NCBI GenBank assembly: GCA_903893815.1
Contig: CAITNS010000067.1
Coordinates: 1 to 64,000 of the forward strand
Reading direction: 5' to 3'
Length of the DNA stretch: 64,000 bases
Source: an uncultured Bacteroidota bacterium
GTDB taxonomy: Bacteria; Bacteroidota; Bacteroidia; B-17B0; Aurantibacillaceae
Shown here: piece by piece, positions 8,804-17,085 of the stretch
Layout: each line of letters begins with the position of its first letter
Position numbering within the stretch: position 1 is the first letter of the stretch
Notes under the pieces: model-generated
What the model was told of the DNA's origin: nothing
Databases searched by the model: none
The model's input: the letters and a program-made list of their open reading frames with translations, nothing else
Program-made: the position numbers and the translations under genes

Positions 8804-9264
8804 ATTAATTCCATTTGATACAAATCTAAATCTTTGCCCCAATGATCTTTTTCGTAGGCTACGGTTTTAAATCCGTATTTTTCAAAAAATTGATAGGTAT
8901 GCTGAGTAGTTCCTAAAGCAATTTTAATTCCAGGATATATTTCTTTAGCTTGCTCAATTCGTTGCAATAAAAGCACTTTCCCAAAGCCTTCTTTGTGATG
9001 TTTATTGTCAACCATGCCCCAAGTCATAATAACGTGCGGTTCATTGGTGTATTTAGTTGGCTGATTTAAAGCAATACCTCCACAACCAACAATTTTATCC
9101 TCTTTAAAAACAATGGAGTAAGGTCCGCGAGTACTAGCATCTCTATCTAAAAAAGCATCAAATAATGCCACTTCTTCGTCAGCAAAATACAATGGCATAT
9201 TGCTTTTAAAGATTTCCAATAAAGCAGTTTTATATTCCGGTAAATATGTCTTAATGGTTATCAA
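8800..9264 (-). CDS. GNAT family N-acetyltransferase
   Basis: The protein has the GNAT fold that transfers an acetyl group from acetyl-CoA to an amine. The acetyl-CoA-binding region follows the strand that ends in [20 protein letters not shown] (about 85-105), giving the H-x-E-G-F-G-K version of the Q/RxxGxG/A loop. The 154-residue length is typical for a single-domain member. It is convergent with purT, overlapping it by 4 bp, and overlaps the start-side neighbour gatC by 14 bp, which suggests co-transcription with gatC. The substrate is unknown. Confidence 0.88.
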   Translation of the reverse strand: MITIKTYLPEYKTALLEIFKSNMPLYFADEEVALFDAFLDRDASTRGPYSIVFKEDKIVGCGGIALNQPTKYTNEPHVIMTWGMVDNKHHKEGFGKVLLLQRIEQAKEIYPGIKIALGTTQHTYQFFEKYGFKTVAYEKDHWGKDLDLYQMELI

Positions 9265-9550
9265 TTACTTTAGGCACTTTAAAGTAATCCGAATCTTTTT
9301 TAGGAGCGTTTTTCAAAGCTTCGTTTTGAGTTAAAGTATCTTTCGATTCATCTTCACGCATCACATTTTTCTCGTCTGTCATGTATATTAATGGTTCAAC
9401 ACCATCGGTATCCATTTCGTTTAACTTATCTACAAAAGCCAACATACGATTCATATCATTTAAAATATCAGCTTTACCTTCTTCCGTAAATTCCAAACGC
9501 GCCAAATGCGCCACTTCTTCTACTGTTTTGATATCAATTTTTTGTGCCAT
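9251..9550 (-). CDS. gatC: Asp-tRNA(Asn)/Glu-tRNA(Gln) amidotransferase subunit C
   Basis: GatC is the small wrapping subunit of GatCAB, which amidates mischarged Asp-tRNA(Asn) or Glu-tRNA(Gln). The opening pattern with VEEVAHLARLEFTEEGK, the helix around MLAFVDKLNEMDTDGVEPL and the tail MREDE...KNAPKKDSDYFKVPKV are characteristic. It is 99 residues, as expected. gatA and gatB are not in the window. The 5' end overlaps the upstream acyltransferase gene by 17 bp. Confidence 0.94.
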   Translation of the reverse strand: MAQKIDIKTVEEVAHLARLEFTEEGKADILNDMNRMLAFVDKLNEMDTDGVEPLIYMTDEKNVMREDESKDTLTQNEALKNAPKKDSDYFKVPKVIDNH

Positions 9551-10286
9551 TGTATTCGTGTAATGTATCGTTAATTAATTTAAAAACGCGTTCTCGCAAA
9601 TCTACTAAATTTTCTTCAGTCATGCCTTTGGTTTCAATAGGCTCTAAAATAACTGTTTTTGCAACACCAAAGCATCCATTGCTCTTAAAATAGCCTCCGT
9701 TTTGCAATAATTCCCAATTATTTAAATTTACTACAGGCACGATGGGCACCTGTTTCTCAATCGCTAATTTAAAAGGTCCATTCTTAAAAGGTCTTAATTT
9801 ACCATAAGTAGAAATGGTTCCTTCTGGATAAATCACCATACTTCTGCCTTTATCAATCTCTTCGCCAGCTTTAATAAATGCACGGTGCGAATCCTTAATA
9901 CTTTTACGATTAACCGTAATATCCATTCCTTTAAAAAAGGTTTTAAATAAAGGCGCTTTTAATAATTCTGCCTTACCCATGTATAAAGCTAAATGATCAA
10001 TGTAAAAAGTACTCAATACTATATCTAAATACGACGTATGATTCCCCACAAAAACACAGGGTTGAGGCATTTTTTTAGATTTAGATTTATAAATCAATTT
10101 TGGAAATACAAAAGAGCCGTAAGCTATACAAGCCGACCAAATACGCTTTATTTTAAAGGTTGTATTTAAGTGCTGCGTTTTAATGGTGATGTAAAAAAAC
10201 GGGTACAGTAATACAAAAGAGATGACAAACACAGTAAAGAACCATGTTTTCCATATAGGAGCGAATATGCGTTTGATTAATTTCAA
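9534..10286 (-). CDS. plsC: 1-acyl-sn-glycerol-3-phosphate acyltransferase family protein (PlsC-like)
   Basis: This inner-membrane enzyme is predicted to acylate lysophosphatidic acid in phospholipid synthesis. The NHX4D motif is NHTSYLD (H83, D88) and the glycerophosphate-binding motif is YPEGTIS (E155-G-T157). One membrane segment spans about residues 15-37. The 250-residue length fits. Its 3' end overlaps gatC, so plsC, gatC and the GNAT gene form an overlapping minus-strand unit. A related lysophospholipid acyltransferase is possible. Confidence 0.9.
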   Translation of the reverse strand: MKLIKRIFAPIWKTWFFTVFVISFVLLYPFFYITIKTQHLNTTFKIKRIWSACIAYGSFVFPKLIYKSKSKKMPQPCVFVGNHTSYLDIVLSTFYIDHLALYMGKAELLKAPLFKTFFKGMDITVNRKSIKDSHRAFIKAGEEIDKGRSMVIYPEGTISTYGKLRPFKNGPFKLAIEKQVPIVPVVNLNNWELLQNGGYFKSNGCFGVAKTVILEPIETKGMTEENLVDLRERVFKLINDTLHEYNGTKN

Positions 10287-10307
10287 GGGGATAAAGATAC
10301 AAATTTT

Positions 10308-10340
10308 AGAGATAAGTTATGAGGTATGAGTTATGAGATA
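10308..10340. repeat. TTATGAG-type repeat upstream of plsC
   Basis: AGTTATGAGGTATGAGTTATGAG is a short run of direct repeats of GAGTTATGAG-like words. The same words form the inverted repeats around the four-helix-bundle gene at 16681-17122. Confidence 0.55.
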
Positions 10341-10397
10341 AGCACCTAAGATCCAGCTAAAAAATGTTACTTTTACTCAAAATTCACAAATAAAGGA

Positions 10398-11030
10398 TTG
10401 CAAAATACAATTGATATCAAACTCTCTAGTGCTGGAAAAAAATTTGGCAGAGAATGGATTTTCCGAAAGGTAAATTTGGATATTGCAGCAGGACAAAAAA
10501 TAGGCATCTTAGGTTTAAATGGTTCTGGGAAATCCACCTTATTGCAAGCCTTAACAGGTTACTTAACACTGAACGAAGGAGAGCTCACCTACTCCAATAA
10601 TCAAGAAAAAATAGAAGAAGAAAAACTATACGCATATATTAGTCTAGCATCGCCTTATTTAGAATTAGTAGAAGATTTTACCTTACAGGAACAAATAGAA
10701 CACGCCGCTATTTACAAAGCATTTTCTAATAAACTAACTACAGAAAATATTGTGGAATTATCTGGTTTAGCTGCTCACAAAGACAAATACATTAAATTGT
10801 TTTCGAGTGGTATGAAACAACGCTTAAAATTAACATTGGCGATTTTAGCAGACGCTCCTATTTTATTTTTGGATGAACCGACTACTAATTTGGATGCCAC
10901 GGTAATTGATTGGTACAAAAACATGATTGCAAACTATGCCCTGCATAAAACTATTGTCGTTTGTTCAAACTCTATTAAGGATGAATATAGTTTTTGTGAT
11001 AAAGTAATTACTATGGAAGACTTTAAATAG
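10398..11030 (+). CDS. ABC transporter ATP-binding protein
   Basis: This is a short ABC ATPase (210 aa) with Walker A GLNGSGKS (39-46), signature SSGMKQR (136-142) and Walker B LFLDE (156-160) followed by PTTNLD. The start used is TTG; no in-frame ATG lies nearby. No permease gene is adjacent, so the partner is unknown. Relatives in Bacteroidota often resemble CcmA-type heme-exporter ATPases, but nothing in the neighbourhood supports that role here. Confidence 0.85.
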   Translation: MQNTIDIKLSSAGKKFGREWIFRKVNLDIAAGQKIGILGLNGSGKSTLLQALTGYLTLNEGELTYSNNQEKIEEEKLYAYISLASPYLELVEDFTLQEQIEHAAIYKAFSNKLTTENIVELSGLAAHKDKYIKLFSSGMKQRLKLTLAILADAPILFLDEPTTNLDATVIDWYKNMIANYALHKTIVVCSNSIKDEYSFCDKVITMEDFK

Positions 11031-11036
11031 TATATT

Positions 11037-11192
11037 TAATAGAACGCTGATAGAGCAGATGGTTATGATTTTAGATGATAATACAAAGAGTGTATCATTT
11101 AACTCTAAAAATAACAAATGTATTTATTGATTTAGTCATCTAAAAAAATCATATTTAATCATATTAATCAGCGTCATCTGCGTTCCATTCTA
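11037..11192. repeat. intergenic element with terminal inverted repeats (same family as 1139-1255)
   Basis: The left end (TTAATAGAACGCTGATAGAGC at about 11037) and right end (AATCAGCGTCATCTGCGTTCC, about 11166-11186) are imperfect reverse complements, and internal GATTTTAGATGAT / AGTCATCTAAAAAAATC segments also pair. It fills the gap between the ABC ATPase and the SixA-like gene. Confidence 0.7.
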
Positions 11193-11202
11193 AACCAAAA
11201 AC

Positions 11203-11676
11203 ATGAAACAACTTTTCCTTATACGCCATGCAAAATCTGATTGGACAAATCCCGAACTAAAAGACATTGAACGTTACCTAAACGAACGTGGTTATAGCAA
11301 TGCCAATATGATGGCCGCTAAGTTTAATCATAAACCTGATTTAATTATTTCGAGTCCTGCTATCAGAGCTATTAGTACTGCTTTAATATTTGCACGTCAT
11401 ATTAATTACAATCCAAACACTATTGTAATTAAACAAGAGTTATACGAATCATCAGTAAAAGATTATCTACCCGTTATAAATGCTATTGACAATAATTTTA
11501 ATACCGTTTTACTATTTGCACACAACCCCACCATTAGCGATGTTGCAAAAACATTAACACAAGCCTTACCAATGGAAATGCCAACCTGCGCCATTGCAGG
11601 AATTAATTTTGACACCAATGATTGGAAAAAAGCAAAAACAGGGGAATTGTGTTTGTTTGATTATCCGAAGAAGTAA
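11203..11676 (+). CDS. SixA-like histidine phosphatase family protein
   Basis: This is a small phosphoglycerate-mutase-fold phosphatase. The catalytic RHG-type motif is R8-H9 in LIRHAKSDW, and the second histidine is in FAHNPTISD (about residue 107), as in SixA-type phosphohistidine phosphatases. The 157-residue length matches SixA. The target phosphohistidine protein is unknown; no histidine phosphotransfer protein is adjacent. The gene lies between two copies of the right end of the TIR repeat (11150-11192 and 12440-12479), together with the following gene pair. Confidence 0.87.
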   Translation: MKQLFLIRHAKSDWTNPELKDIERYLNERGYSNANMMAAKFNHKPDLIISSPAIRAISTALIFARHINYNPNTIVIKQELYESSVKDYLPVINAIDNNFNTVLLFAHNPTISDVAKTLTQALPMEMPTCAIAGINFDTNDWKKAKTGELCLFDYPKK

Positions 11677-11723
11677 CCTGTTTTTTGTTTTCAAATAATT
11701 TGCTTAAATTTAGTGTAACTAAA

Positions 11724-11969
11724 ATGGAAGAAAACAACAAAAATAATAAAGCCAACGAGCCTTTAATACCTTATACTAAAACGCTACATATCTTTCATTC
11801 TTTTGAAGAACAGGAGGCGCATGAATTAAAAGAAATGGCAGCTTTTTCATCTATAGAAATTTTACAACATTTACGACAATGCATCAACGTAGCGTATGGT
11901 ATGCATGGCTATAATCCTAACAACTTACCTAAAAAACATACCATCACAAATATTAAATATATTGACTAA
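11724..11969 (+). CDS. small protein, possible antitoxin partner of the downstream nucleotidyltransferase
   Basis: This 81-residue soluble protein is of a family I do not recognise. I place the start at the ATG of MEENNKNNKANE rather than a TTG 39 bp upstream, because the ATG is preceded by the A-rich leader usual here. The body is mostly helical (SFEEQEAHELKEMAAFSSIEI). Its stop overlaps the ATG of the nucleotidyltransferase gene (TAATG), so the two are translationally coupled. The pair arrangement resembles nucleotidyltransferase toxin-antitoxin operons; that role is inference. Confidence 0.65.
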   Translation: MEENNKNNKANEPLIPYTKTLHIFHSFEEQEAHELKEMAAFSSIEILQHLRQCINVAYGMHGYNPNNLPKKHTITNIKYID

Positions 11970-12451
11970 TGAATATTTTTGATGATTACACATATGACGT
12001 ATTAGAAAAATGCATTCAAAATAATGTTCAATTTTTAATTGTTGGTGGCTACGCTGTTAATTTTTATGGTTTTGAACGAACAACGGGAGATATTGATTTA
12101 TGGATAAAACCAGACAACGACAATAAAATAAATATTATTAATGCTTTAAAGGAGTTAGGTATAGAAGAAAATGCCCTTGCTCAACTGATGCTAATGGATT
12201 TTACCAAGCATTTAGTATTTAGTGATGGAATAGCACCTTTTAAAATAGACTTCATGACACATATCTCTGGCGTATCATTTGAAGAAGCGTACCCTCAAAA
12301 AACAATAACCGAAATAGATGAATTAAAAATTCCTTTTATCCATTTAAAACATTTAATCATTTCTAAAATAGGAACCGGTAGGCCTAAAGACAGCATCGAT
12401 ATTGACCAACTTCAAAAAATTAGTCAAATTAAGAATTCAAAAAAATCATAA
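11969..12451 (+). CDS. nucleotidyltransferase-fold protein (AbiEii/MNT-like)
   Basis: This 160-residue protein has a nucleotidyltransferase core: the GG motif (26-27) in IVGGYAVNFYG, the metal ligands D41 and D43 in TGDIDLW, and a third acidic residue D94 in FKIDF. These are the residues expected for an active enzyme. It is coupled to the small gene upstream by a TAATG overlap. Its last codons and stop lie in the right end of a TIR-type repeat (from 12440), so the C-terminus has been shaped by that repeat. It may be a toxin or a housekeeping transferase. Confidence 0.78.
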   Translation: MNIFDDYTYDVLEKCIQNNVQFLIVGGYAVNFYGFERTTGDIDLWIKPDNDNKINIINALKELGIEENALAQLMLMDFTKHLVFSDGIAPFKIDFMTHISGVSFEEAYPQKTITEIDELKIPFIHLKHLIISKIGTGRPKDSIDIDQLQKISQIKNSKKS

Positions 12452-12479
12452 GCAATCCGCATCATCAGCGTTCCAATTT
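12440..12479. repeat. right-end-only copy of the TIR repeat
   Basis: AAAAATCATAAGCAATCCGC and ATCATCAGCGTTCCAATTTA match the right end of the 11037-11192 element. It supplies the stop codon of the nucleotidyltransferase gene and also reaches the stop codon of the convergent gene at 12478. Confidence 0.6.
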
Positions 12480-12729
12480 ATTTAAACAAATCCGTAATAT
12501 CTACGCCTATAGCATATAGTTGCAACCGCTGCTCATCAGGTTCCATAATAGCAATATCTTCTAATTGATTGGTGTGGGCATTATAAAACACTTCTACATA
12601 AGTATCATCTACAATAAACAAACTTATTTTAAAAGCATACTGCTTAATAGATGATATATAATCGCCATCACAAAACACAATGGCTGCCCTACCGTGCAAA
12701 TCTGATTTAGAAAACAATTGATGATTCAT
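12478..12729 (-). CDS. conserved hypothetical protein, 83 aa
   Basis: I do not recognise a domain. The protein is soluble and mixed alpha/beta, with a central segment (QYAFKISLFIVDDTYVEVFYN) and an acidic C-terminal half. No signal peptide is present. Similar short proteins occur in Bacteroidota with no assigned role. It stands alone on the minus strand, convergent with the nucleotidyltransferase gene, with an ATG start and no Shine-Dalgarno. Confidence 0.6.
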   Translation of the reverse strand: MNHQLFSKSDLHGRAAIVFCDGDYISSIKQYAFKISLFIVDDTYVEVFYNAHTNQLEDIAIMEPDEQRLQLYAIGVDITDLFK

Positions 12730-12824
12730 GCAACAAAGTTAGTTCAAGACCTTATCGCTTTGTGCTACGATTTGTAGCAAAATGAAAAAAATCTAATAGT
12801 GGTAGAACGAAGAAATTAAATTCA

Positions 12825-13037
12825 TTACTTGTTTGGTTTGTTTAGATTTCCAGGTTTATCATCTACTTCACATTGCCCCAACAATAAACACTTATTTAAT
12901 GCACCAAATACAAGAATAATAAACCCTACTATCCCCATGCCCCAAATACCATTTATATAGGCATAAATAATAATGATTAACCCTATTGGAATTAAAGTCA
13001 ATCTAAAAAAACCGATTTTATCAATAAAGTTTCGCAT
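12825..13037 (-). CDS. DUF2892-like small membrane protein
   Basis: This 70-residue protein has two hydrophobic segments (about 12-30 and 33-48) and the pattern GIWGMGIVGFIILVFGALNKC, which resembles the DUF2892 inner-membrane family also found fused to rhodaneses. The C-terminal tail is hydrophilic and has a second cysteine (LGQCEVDD). It lies 9 bp downstream of the APC permease gene and is probably co-transcribed with it. Function unknown. Confidence 0.65.
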   Translation of the reverse strand: MRNFIDKIGFFRLTLIPIGLIIIIYAYINGIWGMGIVGFIILVFGALNKCLLLGQCEVDDKPGNLNKPNK

Positions 13038-13046
13038 CTTTTCAAA

Positions 13047-14687
13047 TTATGCTACGTTCAATTTACTCTTTTTGTAACCGTACATGAGGTATACAACTAA
13101 GCCAATAACTAACCATACACCAAACATCATCCAGTTTGTCCAGCCCATGCCAGTTAGCAGGTAGCAGCAAGATAATAAACCTAAAACAGGAATTAAAGAA
13201 TAATTCTTGATAAATGAGAAGATTGCTATCGTAATCCATACCAAATAAAACACAATCATTGGAATGTTATAAGAACCATTTTCATTCACTATCATACTCA
13301 CATGATTAGAGAAAATAATAATTAATGAAATAATGGTAATTGCAGGAACAATGTACTTTGAATTGACATAAGGCATTTTAAATTTCCCCTTTTCTTTTGC
13401 GTCCATGTTACGAGGTAAAATTAAGACGCCACCGCATACTAATACAAAAGCAAACAACGTTCCGATACTTGTAAAATCTAAAACAAATTTTGGTGTCACA
13501 AAAAAGATAGGAATACCAACTACTAAACCTGTAATTAAAGTAGAAAACGCAGGCGTTTTATATTTTGGATGAATCTCAGCAAATTTCTTTGGTAATAAAC
13601 CATCTCTACTCATTGCCATCCAAATACGAGGCTGCCCCATTTGAAACACTAAAATCACACTCGTCATAGCAACAACCGCTGCAATCGATACAATAAAAAG
13701 CATCCATTTTATTCCTTTTAAAGCAAATACTTCTGCTAGTGGATCAGACACATTTAAAGCTGTGTAAGACACCATGCCAGTTAAAACCAAGGCCAAAATA
13801 ATAAACACAACTGTACAAATAATTAAAGAATATATCATACCACGTGGTAAATCACGTTGTGGATTTTTACTTTCTTCTGCTAAAGTAGAAACCGCATCAA
13901 AACCAATATAAGCAAAGAAAACGCCCGATACGCCTGCCATTACTCCGCTAAATTGATTTGGCATAAAGGGTGTCCAATTATCAATATCTACATAAGATGC
14001 TCCAACAATAATAACCAACAAAATAATAGCTAGCTTAATAATTACCATCACATTACTTGCATTACGAGATTCCTTAGTACCAACATACACTAACCAAGTC
14101 ACTAAAATATTAATCATAATAGCTGGCAAGTCTATGATGAATTTCACACCAGCTATAATTGGTGCAGTATTCCAAGCATCACTCATTTTACCAGCTGTGC
14201 CATCTAAAAATGCTTGATGAGAATCAGAATAATTATTTGTTAACCAAACAGGAATATGTAATCCTACACTTTCAATCAAATTTACAAAATAGCCACTCCA
14301 TGAAAAAGCTACATATATATTACCAATAGAGTATTCCATTAATAAAGCCCACCCAATAATCCAAGCCGCTAATTCACCAAACGATACATACGCATAAGTA
14401 TAAGCGCTCCCTGATGCCGGAACTCGAGTAGCAAAGTCAGCATAACACATAGCAGTAAAACCACAAGCAACGGCGCAAATGATAAATAAAAAAATAACGG
14501 CTGGTCCACCCGAAAAACAGGCAGAACCAATACTACTAAAACTACCAGCACCAATGATGGCTGCAATACCAAAAAATGTTAAGTCTCTAACGGTTAACAC
14601 ACGGTGTAATCCCGAATCGTGACTTTCAGCATCAGTAATTGCTGTAACTGGCTTTCTACGTAATAAATTATTAAAAATAAAACCCAT
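13047..14687 (-). CDS. APC superfamily amino acid permease (cationic amino acid transporter-like)
   Basis: This 546-residue polytopic permease has about 12-14 membrane segments. The first segment carries the APC pattern GIAAIIGAGSFSSIG (unwound helix 1, Gly-rich), and helix 6 has FFAYIGFDAVSTLAEESKNP, typical of the CAT/YfnA branch. Family members import amino acids by proton coupling or exchange. The substrate cannot be read from the sequence. It has its own ATG after a 32-bp spacer from the upstream gene. Confidence 0.9.
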   Translation of the reverse strand: MGFIFNNLLRRKPVTAITDAESHDSGLHRVLTVRDLTFFGIAAIIGAGSFSSIGSACFSGGPAVIFLFIICAVACGFTAMCYADFATRVPASGSAYTYAYVSFGELAAWIIGWALLMEYSIGNIYVAFSWSGYFVNLIESVGLHIPVWLTNNYSDSHQAFLDGTAGKMSDAWNTAPIIAGVKFIIDLPAIMINILVTWLVYVGTKESRNASNVMVIIKLAIILLVIIVGASYVDIDNWTPFMPNQFSGVMAGVSGVFFAYIGFDAVSTLAEESKNPQRDLPRGMIYSLIICTVVFIILALVLTGMVSYTALNVSDPLAEVFALKGIKWMLFIVSIAAVVAMTSVILVFQMGQPRIWMAMSRDGLLPKKFAEIHPKYKTPAFSTLITGLVVGIPIFFVTPKFVLDFTSIGTLFAFVLVCGGVLILPRNMDAKEKGKFKMPYVNSKYIVPAITIISLIIIFSNHVSMIVNENGSYNIPMIVFYLVWITIAIFSFIKNYSLIPVLGLLSCCYLLTGMGWTNWMMFGVWLVIGLVVYLMYGYKKSKLNVA

Positions 14688-14719
14688 AAAAAATAAATTA
14701 ATGCTTTAAACAAATATAA

Positions 14720-16243
14720 CTATTTAACTAAACGATTGATAAACGGAATCTTTTTTATACGCTCAGTATCCAAAAATAATAATGGAATCATTAATAAAAA
14801 AGGAATAAATGGGATTTTATACCTTACAATAGCTCCTAACACAGTGGTTGTTAATCCCACTAAAATAAAAGAAGTCACAACAAGTGAAATACAAAGTAAA
14901 AGTAAATTTATATCTATTTTATTCTTGGTTCTAAACCAAAAACACAACGTAAAAAAAACAAGGAATACTAAATTCTCAAGCGAGGCTACTAATTCTAAAA
15001 TGGAACGACTATCGTAAAAAAAAGGCCTACATAATACATTATAAAAAGACTGAGGAATTAATTTAACGAAAGAGCCAAATGAATAGTCTAATCTTTCCAT
15101 ACTAATGGCAGAACCCGAAGGCGTTACTCTACTGATGAATCTAAAGGTAGATGTATCTCTATTATTAGTTTCATAAATAGTATCTCGTAAATTGTTATTA
15201 CGCCAATACATAAAAGCAGAATGAGGATTTAATTTATATAAATTTCGCTTTGCATCCACTACTTCATAGTGAGTGGTATCAGTAATTTCGAAACGCACAT
15301 ATTTTTCGTCATTTAAAAAAAACGTTCCACCATGGCTTAAATTAATAAAATCATTTTGACGAACCACAATCGTTTGAATGACATCTTTATGTAATACAAT
15401 TTTCAATACAAACACTACACCTCCAAACAAAAACAATATAATGGTTAAATAAAATAGAGCAACTCTTTTGATTTGAAAATGTTTTACTATAGCGAAAATG
15501 AATAATGGAACAATTAAAAGAATTAATATATAAGGCTTAAGTATTAAGAATAAAAGTGATGTGGAAATCAATAACAATATGTATTTTATTTTAAATTGAT
15601 AATTAACAAACAACTTCATAAAAGCATACACAAACAATCCAAGTAGGCCAATAGCCATAGGTTCTTTTAAAACACCAGATGTCCAGAATAAAACGGAAGG
15701 TGTGATGAAAATAATTAAAGCTAATAAAATTTCTTTTTTAGGAAAATAAGATTTAAAGGCTTTATAAAAAGCAAACTGCCCAACAAACGAAAACATCAAC
15801 ATCACAAAAGCGTGCACCGTATAACTACCAAATGAAAACAACATAATAATAGCGTTGATACGAATTGGTGTTCGGTTATCGTTTAAAAAAAAGTTAGAGC
15901 TCACATCTGCCCTGCCCCATTTTTCGATTTGATGAAAATACGGTTTGTATAAAGGATCCGTATCTAAATCAGAGTGCAATCCTAAAACCATTTTAAAAAA
16001 ATCAGTTGGATGATTTGGCAAAGCATCGTACATAATTTTAGCATCATGCAAAGTTGATACACTATCACCGTTAAAGCCCGCAGGGTAATAACAAAAATAC
16101 ACCCAGTAATAAGCAAAACAAGCAAGACTCTTAATAATTAAAATAGTGAAAATAATTTTCAGAGAGAGCACATCATCTTTAAAAAAAGTTAGCTTACTTA
16201 TCAAAAAGTAAAAAAGTAAAAAATATATGGTGGCTAAAATCAA
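14720..16243 (-). CDS. polytopic membrane protein, possible GT-C-type glycosyltransferase
   Basis: This 507-residue protein has about 10-11 hydrophobic segments. A large extracytoplasmic loop after the second helix contains NGDSVSTLHDA (acidic, like the first-loop aspartate of GT-C enzymes), and a soluble loop follows at about 290-375. The helical core TPSVLFWTSGVLKEPMA resembles polysaccharide assembly membrane proteins. I did not find a defining family motif. Its first 4 bp overlap the upstream GNAT gene. It may act in cell-surface glycan assembly; this is inference. Confidence 0.6.
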   Translation of the reverse strand: MILATIYFLLFYFLISKLTFFKDDVLSLKIIFTILIIKSLACFAYYWVYFCYYPAGFNGDSVSTLHDAKIMYDALPNHPTDFFKMVLGLHSDLDTDPLYKPYFHQIEKWGRADVSSNFFLNDNRTPIRINAIIMLFSFGSYTVHAFVMLMFSFVGQFAFYKAFKSYFPKKEILLALIIFITPSVLFWTSGVLKEPMAIGLLGLFVYAFMKLFVNYQFKIKYILLLISTSLLFLILKPYILILLIVPLFIFAIVKHFQIKRVALFYLTIILFLFGGVVFVLKIVLHKDVIQTIVVRQNDFINLSHGGTFFLNDEKYVRFEITDTTHYEVVDAKRNLYKLNPHSAFMYWRNNNLRDTIYETNNRDTSTFRFISRVTPSGSAISMERLDYSFGSFVKLIPQSFYNVLCRPFFYDSRSILELVASLENLVFLVFFTLCFWFRTKNKIDINLLLLCISLVVTSFILVGLTTTVLGAIVRYKIPFIPFLLMIPLLFLDTERIKKIPFINRLVK

Positions 16244-16677
16244 TACTCTTCAAAAAATTTAATGCTCATAAAACGTTTATTTCCTTCCTGACTTTCAAAA
16301 CCAAATTGAGCATACAAACTATGCGCATCTAATGTCGCTAACATAAAACGACGCAATTTTTTAATCACCTCTTGCTCCATAATAAATTTCATCAACTCTT
16401 TTGATAATCCTTTACCTCTGTAATTCTTATCAATAAACACATCCGCTAAATAACCAAAAGTAGCGTAATCTGTAATGACTCTTGCAAAACCAATTTGCTT
16501 ACCTTGATGATACACTCCAAAACAAAAACTTCCTTCAATAGATGTGTTTACAAGTTCTATTGGAATATTTTTTGCCCAATAACTTTCTTTACTCAAAAAA
16601 TAGTGAATGTAATTAACATCTAACTTAGCTCGGTCAGTAGAGATAATATAGCTGTCTATTTTTTTTTCAGAAATCAT
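16240..16677 (-). CDS. GNAT family N-acetyltransferase
   Basis: This 145-residue GNAT protein has a clear acetyl-CoA-binding segment: FIDKNYRGKGLSKELMKFIM, carrying the R-G-K-G loop. The preceding strand (FGYLADVFI) and the following LRRFMLATLDAHSLYAQFGF are standard for the fold. The substrate is unknown. It is the first gene of an overlapping pair with the membrane protein at 14720-16243. The four-helix-bundle unit lies directly upstream. Confidence 0.9.
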   Translation of the reverse strand: MISEKKIDSYIISTDRAKLDVNYIHYFLSKESYWAKNIPIELVNTSIEGSFCFGVYHQGKQIGFARVITDYATFGYLADVFIDKNYRGKGLSKELMKFIMEQEVIKKLRRFMLATLDAHSLYAQFGFESQEGNKRFMSIKFFEEY

Positions 16678-16680
16678 AAT

Positions 16681-16715
16681 TATAGATATAAATTATAAGA
16701 TATGAATTAAGAGTT
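16681..16715. repeat. inverted repeat, left side of the four-helix-bundle gene
   Basis: This 35-bp segment is the imperfect reverse complement of 17086-17122 (shared blocks AACTC, TAATTCAT, TCTTATAA, TCTATA). It covers the last codons of the four-helix-bundle gene. Confidence 0.75.
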
Positions 16716-17063
16716 TTTTTGTTTCATTTTTAATATCGAACTTCTTATCATTTTCAATAATTCATTAGCACTAAATTGCAATCCTTCAAATTCAATTTGA
16801 TTGATATACTCTGTTTCTTTTAATAATTCTAACCAATAGATGGTTTCATCGCATTCTTTTTGAGCAATAGCTAATTTATGGATAAAATCTTTAGTGCTCT
16901 CTGCATTTTGAGCTTCTCTTACTAATGCGCCTACAGCGGTCCCACTTCTTAACAACTGTTTACTTAAAACAAACTCTTTTTTGTTTTCAATCAAATACTT
17001 GCAAAGTTTTACAACACGAATTGAAAACACAAAACTCTTATCTTTTATTATGCTCTTACTCAT
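16707..17063 (-). CDS. four helix bundle protein (23S rRNA intervening-sequence family)
   Basis: The 118-residue protein belongs to the family first seen encoded in 23S rRNA intervening sequences. The signature is the LRSGTAVGALVREAQNAESTKDF-type segment (residues ~40-62, written only in part here) followed by KECDETIYWLELL. It is all alpha-helical and basic. Function in the family is unknown; a relative (Avd) accompanies diversity-generating retroelements, but no reverse transcriptase is present here. The gene is bounded on both sides by imperfect inverted repeats (16681-16715 and 17086-17122), like a free-standing intervening-sequence hairpin. Confidence 0.9.
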   Translation of the reverse strand: MSKSIIKDKSFVFSIRVVKLCKYLIENKKEFVLSKQLLRSGTAVGALVREAQNAESTKDFIHKLAIAQKECDETIYWLELLKETEYINQIEFEGLQFSANELLKMIRSSILKMKQKNS

Positions 17064-17085
17064 ATTTTATAACATTAAGCGTACC

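Noticed and set aside
11685-11723. TTG-started extension of the small gene before the nucleotidyltransferase
   Set aside because: The ATG at 11724 has a better leader and the extension has no protein-like pattern.
12764-12778. GCTAC-GATTT-GTAGC hairpin as a terminator
   Set aside because: Only 5-bp arms and no clear T-tract; too weak to call.
16707-17063. Accessory protein of a diversity-generating retroelement (Avd)
   Set aside because: No reverse transcriptase, template repeat or variable repeat is seen nearby.
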